Source: an uncultured Alphaproteobacteria bacterium
GTDB lineage: Bacteria; Pseudomonadota; Alphaproteobacteria; Bin95
Reading direction: 5' to 3'
DNA: 64,000 nt
NCBI GenBank assembly: GCA_937891825.1
Contig: CALAHN010000089.1
Span: 118,488 to 182,487, forward strand
Below, piece by piece: positions 58,863 to 64,000 of this stretch. The notes below the pieces were generated by a model that worked only from the letters and a program-made list of their open reading frames with translations, did not search any database and was not told where the DNA came from. The translations under genes were made by a program, and so were the position numbers. Each line of letters starts with the position of its first letter. Position 1 is the first letter of the stretch.

Positions 58863-60884
58863 ATGGCGAGAGCCGCCGAAGCCCAACCGTACGAACCGAT
58901 CGCGGTCGCGTCTGACGACCCGCCGGCAGGCCGCATTCGCGGTCCTGTCCGTACGATCTTGATCGTGTTCACGGCCATCGCGTTGGTCATGAATATGAAC
59001 AAGATCGGCTTGATCAATTTCATGATCGATAATTTCGGCACCGAGGGAATGTTTCTCTGGTGGACGACAAATGTTTACGAGCCGACATTGATCATTGATA
59101 CATCGTATTATTATGTAATTATCGGACTTTTGCTGTCGATCGTATTTTTGATCTACCCGCTCCGCAAGAAGGACGCTGATCACGTTCCCTTTTACGATTG
59201 GGGCCTGTTCTTCCTGACAATGGTCGCCGCGGCCTATCTGGCCTGGAATGGCGAGCGGATCATCCAGGAGGGCTGGGACCTGCGGGCTCCGCTCAGCGCG
59301 ACCATCATGGCGGCGATCATCTGCGCGATTGGCCTTGAGGGCGTGCGGCGCGCTGGCGGCGGCATCCTGTTCGGCGTCTGCCTGTTTTTCTTCTTCTATC
59401 CGATGTTTGCTGAGTATATGCCGGGCTTCCTTTGGGGGCCGCCATCGGAGGTCAGCGAATTCGTGCGCCAGCATGCCATGGGCACGGAGAGCATCATCGG
59501 CGTGCCGATGCGTGCGGTGACGAACCTCCTGATCGGCTTCCTGGTCTTCGGCTCCGCCCTGGTAGTGACCGGCGGCGGCGAGTTCTTTCTGGCGTTTGCG
59601 ACCGCGCTTCTCGGCAAGACCCGCGGCGGTCCGGCGAAGGTTGCGATCATCTCCTCCGGGTTCTTCGGCTCGCTCTCGGGCTCGGTGATCTCAAATGTCG
59701 TAACGACGGGCAAGATCACGATCCCCACGATGAAGCGGGTCGGCTATCCGCCAGCCTATGCGGGCGCGGTCGAAGCTTGCGCCTCGACGGGCGGCGCGCT
59801 GATGCCTCCGGTCATGGGCGCGGTGGCGTTCCTGATGGCTGAAAACCTCAATATGCCCTACGCCGATATCATCATCGCGGCCGCGGTTCCGGCGCTGTTG
59901 TTCTACCTGACGCTTTTGCTTCAGGTCGATAATTACGCTGCGAAGGTCGGCTTGAAGGGCCAGCCGGCCGAAGAAATCCCCGACCTTTGGAAGACCTTTG
60001 TTTCGGGCTGGCACTATCTCTTCAGCCTTGCAGCCCTGATCTACATGCTGATCGGCATGCGCATCGAGGTGTTCGCGCCGTATTTCGCGACTTTCATCCT
60101 GATCGGCGCCAGCTACATCACCAACAAGATCCGCGGCGAAAAGACCTTTAATTGGCGCGACATGATTGAGCTTCTGGTCGATGCAGGCAAAACCATCGTC
60201 AACATCGTCGGCATCCTTGTCGGGATTGGCATGATCATCGGCGCGCTCTCGTTGACCGGCGTCGGCCCGGCATTCTCCAGCGAACTGCTGCGGTTCGCCG
60301 ACGGCAACGTCTACCTGTTGCTCATTCTCGGCGCCGTGACCAGCTTCGTTCTGGGCATGGGGATGACGGTTTCGGCTTGCTACATCTTCCTGGCCGTCGT
60401 CATGGGCGGCGCGATGGTCGATGGCGGACTGAACCCGGTCGCGGGACATTTGTTCATCCTCTACTGGGGCATGATGAGCTACATCACCCCGCCAGTGGCC
60501 GTGGCGGCCGTTACGGCGGCGACGATCGCCGGCGCGCCCGCGATGGAGACGGGCTTCAAGGCGATGCGGCTGGGCGCGATCCTGTTCGTGCTGCCGTTCT
60601 TCTTCGTCCTGAACCCGACGCTCATTCTGGTCGGCGATACCTTCAGCATTCTGCATGACGTGACGACCGCCGTCGTCGCGGTCTGGATGCTGGCCTCGGC
60701 GTTGGAAGGTTGGCTCTACGGGGCTGGCCGGCTCAACATGGTGTTCCGGGCCATTCTGGCGATTGCGGCTTTGGGCGCGCTCCACCCAGACCCGGTCACC
60801 GACTTCATCGGCCTGGGCGCCTTGGCCTTCGTATATATCGCCTCCAGATTCATGAGGATCAACGGAAAGACGAAAGCGGCCTAA
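58863..60884 (+). CDS. TRAP transporter fused permease (TAXI type)
   Basis: The 673-residue protein has about 18 hydrophobic helices: an N-terminal small-subunit (DctQ-like) part (about 30-190) fused to a large DctM-type channel (about 200-600). Large-subunit signatures include IISSGFFGSLSGSVISNVVT, VEACASTGGALMPPVMGAVA and MSYITPPVAVAAVTAATIAG. This is the 4TM/12TM fusion that works with a TAXI-type periplasmic receptor to import organic acids with sodium. No receptor gene is found next to it, so the partner is encoded elsewhere. A GGGAGCG site precedes the ATG. Confidence 0.93.
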   Translation: MARAAEAQPYEPIAVASDDPPAGRIRGPVRTILIVFTAIALVMNMNKIGLINFMIDNFGTEGMFLWWTTNVYEPTLIIDTSYYYVIIGLLLSIVFLIYPLRKKDADHVPFYDWGLFFLTMVAAAYLAWNGERIIQEGWDLRAPLSATIMAAIICAIGLEGVRRAGGGILFGVCLFFFFYPMFAEYMPGFLWGPPSEVSEFVRQHAMGTESIIGVPMRAVTNLLIGFLVFGSALVVTGGGEFFLAFATALLGKTRGGPAKVAIISSGFFGSLSGSVISNVVTTGKITIPTMKRVGYPPAYAGAVEACASTGGALMPPVMGAVAFLMAENLNMPYADIIIAAAVPALLFYLTLLLQVDNYAAKVGLKGQPAEEIPDLWKTFVSGWHYLFSLAALIYMLIGMRIEVFAPYFATFILIGASYITNKIRGEKTFNWRDMIELLVDAGKTIVNIVGILVGIGMIIGALSLTGVGPAFSSELLRFADGNVYLLLILGAVTSFVLGMGMTVSACYIFLAVVMGGAMVDGGLNPVAGHLFILYWGMMSYITPPVAVAAVTAATIAGAPAMETGFKAMRLGAILFVLPFFFVLNPTLILVGDTFSILHDVTTAVVAVWMLASALEGWLYGAGRLNMVFRAILAIAALGALHPDPVTDFIGLGALAFVYIASRFMRINGKTKAA

Positions 60885-60907
60885 CCGCCGCCTGCATGCG
60901 ATAGTCG

Positions 60908-60948
60908 GATCAACCCGCCCTTCGGAATTTCCGAAGGGCGGGTTGATC
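60908..60948. terminator. Perfect 20-bp bidirectional terminator-like hairpin
   Basis: GATCAACCCGCCCTTCGGAA and its exact complement are separated by one base, between the convergent TRAP and GGCT-like genes. The GATCAA...TTGATC ends recall the TAGATCAAAC ends of the repeat family. No long T-tract follows. Confidence 0.6.
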
Positions 60949-60999
60949 TATTTGAAGCGAAGCCGTTTTTGGACGGTTCGGCGAAAACGGCGTTCGTTT

Positions 61000-61797
61000 C
61001 TATCGGCCTGGACGCGGCGGCCACATGCTGGCGGGCGTTCGGTCCTGGCGGTGCGGCCAGTCGAAGGGCAGCGCGTTTGCGGCGAGGGTCTCGACCCTTG
61101 CTGCGCGCATTGCGGGCGACGTGAGATTCTCCTGAAGGAAGGCGTCGACGGAGAGGCCTGGCGCAAATCGGTCCCTCAGCAGCGCCTGCACATCGCGCTG
61201 GTTCAAGGCCTGGAAGCGGCGCCCACGGGCAGGAACTTCCTTGAGCGCCGCCGGTTCGCCGCCAATGTTCAACGCGCCGCATCGCTGCACATAAGCGAGC
61301 GCGGACGTCCATTCCGGCCCGGCGACGAAGGCGAGGTTGATCTGCTGCAACTCAAACAATCCGTAGGCCCCGGATGACAGGCCTTCGGTTTCATGCATGC
61401 GCGCCAGTTGGGCGTCATCGAGCCACGTCGCCCAGACTTCGATTTCCGTGCCGGGCGAGGCAGTAAGGGTCGCGCCGCCGATAGAGCCATATCCCGCGAT
61501 GCTCGCGCCATAGACGACATCGAAATCCTTGAGCCAGGCACGTGCGAGAATGACCGCAGCCGGCTTCGGGAAATCATAAAATTTCCGAGCGAGCTGCTCC
61601 GGCGCCCGGTTCGAGCCTATGGCGAGGATCGGCGTCCGCTTGGCGCGCGGATCGGCCCCTGCCGCCTGCAGGGCGGCCGCGACGGCGTTGACGTCCGTCC
61701 CCTCAAGCGGGACGTGACCGTCGAGCGACCAGACGCAATCCGCATCCGGCGCCGTGTAGGGATACCCGAGCGCGCGCGCGCGTGCGTGCCAATCCAT
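61000..61797 (-). CDS. Gamma-glutamylcyclotransferase-fold-like protein of unknown function
   Basis: The 265-residue protein contains ILAIGSNRAPEQLARKFYDF, resembling the YGSNL-xxxQ motif of the GGCT/AIG2 fold. DFDVVYGASIAGYGSIGGAT and GTEIEVWATWLDDAQLARMH follow, as does the acidic HETEGLSSGAYGLFEL in the region of the fold's catalytic Glu. I recall similar uncharacterised proteins in Alphaproteobacteria but no named orthologue. The start at 61797 has AAAGGAAA upstream; the ORF track begins 24 codons earlier. It stands alone, convergent with the TRAP gene. Confidence 0.6.
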   Translation of the reverse strand: MDWHARARALGYPYTAPDADCVWSLDGHVPLEGTDVNAVAAALQAAGADPRAKRTPILAIGSNRAPEQLARKFYDFPKPAAVILARAWLKDFDVVYGASIAGYGSIGGATLTASPGTEIEVWATWLDDAQLARMHETEGLSSGAYGLFELQQINLAFVAGPEWTSALAYVQRCGALNIGGEPAALKEVPARGRRFQALNQRDVQALLRDRFAPGLSVDAFLQENLTSPAMRAARVETLAANALPFDWPHRQDRTPASMWPPRPGR

Positions 61798-61952
61798 CGC
61801 AAGATTTCCTTTGTTTCTCCGACAATAGGGAGTGACGAAGCCCCGGAGCAAGGCCGAAATTGCGGCCAAACAAAGGCGGCCGGCACATTCTTGAATTTGG
61901 AATATGCCTCACTATATCAACGGTATCGAACGATTAACAAGGAGGATTGGAG

Positions 61953-62315
61953 TTGTCCGAGGCTTATGCCGCTACGGCGCGTTGGACGCCGGCAAATATC
62001 GGCTCGGTCGTAGCAGGGTTTATTCTGTTCTGGCCAGCCGGCATCCTGATTCTGTTCTATGTCCTTTCTGGCGGCGATATGGCCAGAGCGTTTAACCGGT
62101 CAAGGGAGTGGGTTTCAAACATGTTCAACCGAGCGACGGCTACGAACGAGACAACCGGCAATTCCGCCTTCGACGCCTACCGCGAAGAGACCATGAACCG
62201 CTTGAAGGAAGAACAGCGCGCTTTCGGCGATTTCATGGAGCGTCTGCGCCGGGCTCGCGACCAGGAAGAGTTCGAGCGCTTCATGGCCGAACGCCGAAAC
62301 AGCCGGCCTTCCTGA
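61953..62315 (+). CDS. DUF2852-family membrane protein
   Basis: The 120-residue protein has WTPANIGSVVAGFILFWPAG followed by ILILFYVLSGGDM (one membrane helix), then a charged helical tail with NSAFDAYREETMNRLKEEQR and FMERLRRARDQEEFERFMAE. These two blocks are diagnostic of DUF2852, an alphaproteobacterial family of unknown function. I choose TTG 61953, with GGAGG spaced 7 bases upstream; the TTG at 61947 listed by the ORF track overlaps the ribosome binding site. It precedes ubiD, separated by a terminator-like hairpin. Confidence 0.88.
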   Translation: MSEAYAATARWTPANIGSVVAGFILFWPAGILILFYVLSGGDMARAFNRSREWVSNMFNRATATNETTGNSAFDAYREETMNRLKEEQRAFGDFMERLRRARDQEEFERFMAERRNSRPS

Positions 62316-62364
62316 CGCAGTTGAAGCCGCGCCGATAGCGGTTGATCCCGACCGATGCTATGAC

Positions 62365-62400
62365 CCCCCGTGGCGTGCCGCCTGCGCCACGGGGGTTTTG
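62365..62400 (+). terminator. Terminator-like hairpin that contains the ubiD ribosome binding site
   Basis: CCCCCGTGGCG (62365-62375) and CGCCACGGGGG (62385-62395) form an 11-bp stem with a 9-base loop, followed by TTTT. The 3' arm GGGGG is 7 bases before the ubiD ATG, making it the likely Shine-Dalgarno sequence. The hairpin could both end DUF2852 transcription and mask ubiD translation. Confidence 0.7.
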
Positions 62401-62402
62401 TT

Positions 62403-63926
62403 ATGCCGACCGCTTACCGTTCCCTGCGGGAATTCATGGATCTGCTCGAGGTCAAGGGCCTGCTGCAGCGTGTCGCCGTTCCCATCGATCCCGTACTGGA
62501 GATGACGGAAATTCAGACCCGGCTGCTTGCGACTGGCGGCCCGGCCGTCCTGTTCGAGCATGTGAAGGGTCCCGATGGCGGAACTGCGGGCATGCCGGCG
62601 CTGATCAACCTCTTCGGCACGGTCGAGCGGGTGGCGCTTGGCATGGGCCGGAAGCCAGAGGAACTGCGCGCCGTCGGCGAGACGCTCGCCTTTCTCCGCC
62701 AACCTGAGCCGCCTGGCGGCTGGCGCGATGCGCTGGCGATGCTGCCGCTCGTCCGGCAGGTGCTGGCGATGAAGCCGCGGTCGGTCGCCAAGGGGCCGGT
62801 GCAAGACATCGTGCTGACGGGCGACGATGTGGATCTCTCCCTTTTGCCAATTCAGACGTGCTGGCCCGGCGAACCGGCGCCCTTGATCACCTGGCCCCTG
62901 ATCGTCACCAAGGGGCCGGGCAAACGGAAAGAGGATGATTTCAATCTCGGCATTTACCGAATGCAGGTGCTGGGCAGGAACAAGACGATCATGCGCTGGC
63001 TGAAGCATCGCGGCGGCGCGCAGCATCATGCGCGCTGGGCGCGGGAAAAGCGCGATCCCTTGCCGGTGGCGGCGGTGATCGGCGCGGACCCGGGCGTCAT
63101 CCTGGCGGCCGTCACCCCGGTCCCCGACACGTTGTCGGAATATCAGTTCGCCGGGTTGCTGCGCGGCGCCAAGGTCGATCTGGTCGACTGCAAGACCGTT
63201 CCCTTGAAGGTGCCGGCCGAAGCCGAGATCGTGCTTGAAGGTTATGTCAGCCTGGACGAGACAGCGCCAGAAGGACCGTACGGCGACCATACTGGCTATT
63301 ACAATGCCGTCGAGCCGTTCCCAACCTTCACCGTGACGGCGATGACCATGCGCCGGAACCCGATTTACCTGACCACATTCACCGGCCGTCCGCCCGATGA
63401 GCCAAGCGTGCTTGGCGAGGCCCTGAACGAGGTCTTTATACCGCTGCTTCAGCAGCAATTCCCCGAAATCGTCGATTTCTGGCTGCCGCCGGAAGGCTGT
63501 TCCTACCGGATCGCCGTCGTTTCGATGCGCAAGGCCTATGCGGGCCATGCCAAGCGGGTCATGCTGGGCGTCTGGTCCTATCTCCGCCAATTCATGTACA
63601 CGAAATGGGTGATCGTGGTGGATGAGGATATCAACGCGCGAGACTGGAAGGACGTGATGTGGGCTGTATCGACCCGCATGGATCCAGCGCGCGACATTAC
63701 AGTCATTGAGAACACGCCCATCGACTATCTCGATTTCGCCAGCCCGGAATCGGGGCTTGGATCGAAGATCGGTCTCGATGCGACGAACAAGCTGCCGCCC
63801 GAGACCAAGCGCGAGTGGGGCAGGGAACTCGCTATGGATCCGGATGTCGTCCGGCGGGTGACGGAGCTTTGGCCCGCGCTTGGCCTTCCAGGCGGCGGCG
63901 CGCCGATCTGGCCGGACAAAGCCTGA
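62403..63926 (+). CDS. ubiD: UbiD-family decarboxylase
   Basis: The 507-residue protein belongs to the prenylated-FMN-dependent UbiD family. It has [54 protein letters not shown] and the catalytic Glu-Arg-Glu area within [40 protein letters not shown] and [20 protein letters not shown] follow. Length and motifs fit the ubiquinone-pathway 3-octaprenyl-4-hydroxybenzoate decarboxylase, but aromatic-acid decarboxylases share them. No ubiX flavin prenyltransferase is visible here. ATG 62403 is the start; the GTG in the track (62370) lies inside the hairpin. Confidence 0.92.
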   Translation: MPTAYRSLREFMDLLEVKGLLQRVAVPIDPVLEMTEIQTRLLATGGPAVLFEHVKGPDGGTAGMPALINLFGTVERVALGMGRKPEELRAVGETLAFLRQPEPPGGWRDALAMLPLVRQVLAMKPRSVAKGPVQDIVLTGDDVDLSLLPIQTCWPGEPAPLITWPLIVTKGPGKRKEDDFNLGIYRMQVLGRNKTIMRWLKHRGGAQHHARWAREKRDPLPVAAVIGADPGVILAAVTPVPDTLSEYQFAGLLRGAKVDLVDCKTVPLKVPAEAEIVLEGYVSLDETAPEGPYGDHTGYYNAVEPFPTFTVTAMTMRRNPIYLTTFTGRPPDEPSVLGEALNEVFIPLLQQQFPEIVDFWLPPEGCSYRIAVVSMRKAYAGHAKRVMLGVWSYLRQFMYTKWVIVVDEDINARDWKDVMWAVSTRMDPARDITVIENTPIDYLDFASPESGLGSKIGLDATNKLPPETKREWGRELAMDPDVVRRVTELWPALGLPGGGAPIWPDKA

Positions 63927-63966
63927 CACGAGCGCCGCCAATCCGTTAGACTCGCCCCAGGGCCAA

Positions 63967-64000
63967 AGAGCATGGCGCAGTCAAGTGAGCGCGCCAGCGA
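63967..64000. repeat. Intergenic repeat, partial copy D at the window edge
   Basis: AGAGCATGGCGCAGTCAAGT, followed by GAGCGCGCC, matches the AGAGCATG hairpin end of the repeat at 32040. It lies 40 bases downstream of ubiD and is cut by the window end. The inner stem has two mismatches, so this copy is diverged. Confidence 0.6.

Noticed and set aside
59691-60785. 364-codon reverse ORF opposite the TRAP permease
   Set aside because: Hydrophilic mirror of a membrane protein gene, a typical shadow.
1-64000. CRISPR arrays, insertion sequences, prophage or plasmid genes
   Set aside because: No arrays of regularly spaced repeats, no transposase or integrase motifs and no phage structural proteins were seen. 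The only dispersed repeats are the two-hairpin elements.

Overview
The window is about 64 kb of GC-rich (roughly 65% by eye), densely coding bacterial chromosome. Gene content points to an alphaproteobacterium: an IalB-family protein, a DUF2852 protein, an AapP-type ABC ATPase, and the order lrp / trxB / lsrB-type LysR followed by an AbcR-like small RNA. I cannot name the genus or even the order with confidence. There are no phage genes, transposases, CRISPR arrays or rRNA. Most genes are single-copy housekeeping or metabolic genes in short operons, often with ATGA or TTGA stop/start overlaps.

Layout. 1-1.8 kb: end of a MarR-controlled EmrAB-type efflux operon. 1.9-8.1 kb: secA, divergent from a PpiC-type isomerase, then argJ, mutT and a hot-dog protein. 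8.4-13.8 kb: an EamA transporter, a STAS / metallo-beta-lactamase-fold / CHASE2-SpoIIE phosphatase operon, and an orphan AapP ATPase. 13.9-14.3 kb: a tRNA-Leu(UAA) gene interrupted by a group I intron. 14.3-16.8 kb: a sodium/proton antiporter with a cyclic-nucleotide-binding domain. 17-24.6 kb: a probable catabolic cluster (MDR dehydrogenase, CoxG, ThDP enzyme, cupin, ketopantoate-reductase-like, two SDRs, NIPSNAP). 24.7-32 kb: IalB, an MFS pump, CoA transferase, acyl-CoA ligase, thiol dioxygenase and enoyl-CoA hydratase. 32-41 kb: an EAL protein, an aminotransferase, a creatininase, a stand-alone Hpt protein, pyrF and fhs. 41-49 kb: a malate/lactate dehydrogenase-like gene with clpA-clpS, a frameshifted AMP-ligase, and ferredoxin with two tandem cysteine desulfurases. 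49-55.2 kb: hydrolase, anmK, tyrS, lrp, trxB, lsrB and the sRNA. 55.3-64 kb: GDP-fucose synthesis (gmd, fcl), a divergent GMP/PMI, a TRAP permease, a GGCT-like protein, DUF2852 and ubiD.

The most notable non-coding signals are four. First, the tRNA-Leu group I intron. Second, an AbcR-like sRNA with a strong terminator behind the LysR gene. Third, a family of two-hairpin intergenic repeats about 105 bp long. Its two complete copies differ by paired compensatory substitutions, and three copies supply the TAG stop codon of the gene before them. Fourth, a terminator-like hairpin whose 3' arm contains the ubiD ribosome binding site.

All function calls come from reading protein motifs and recalled family knowledge; no database search was run.
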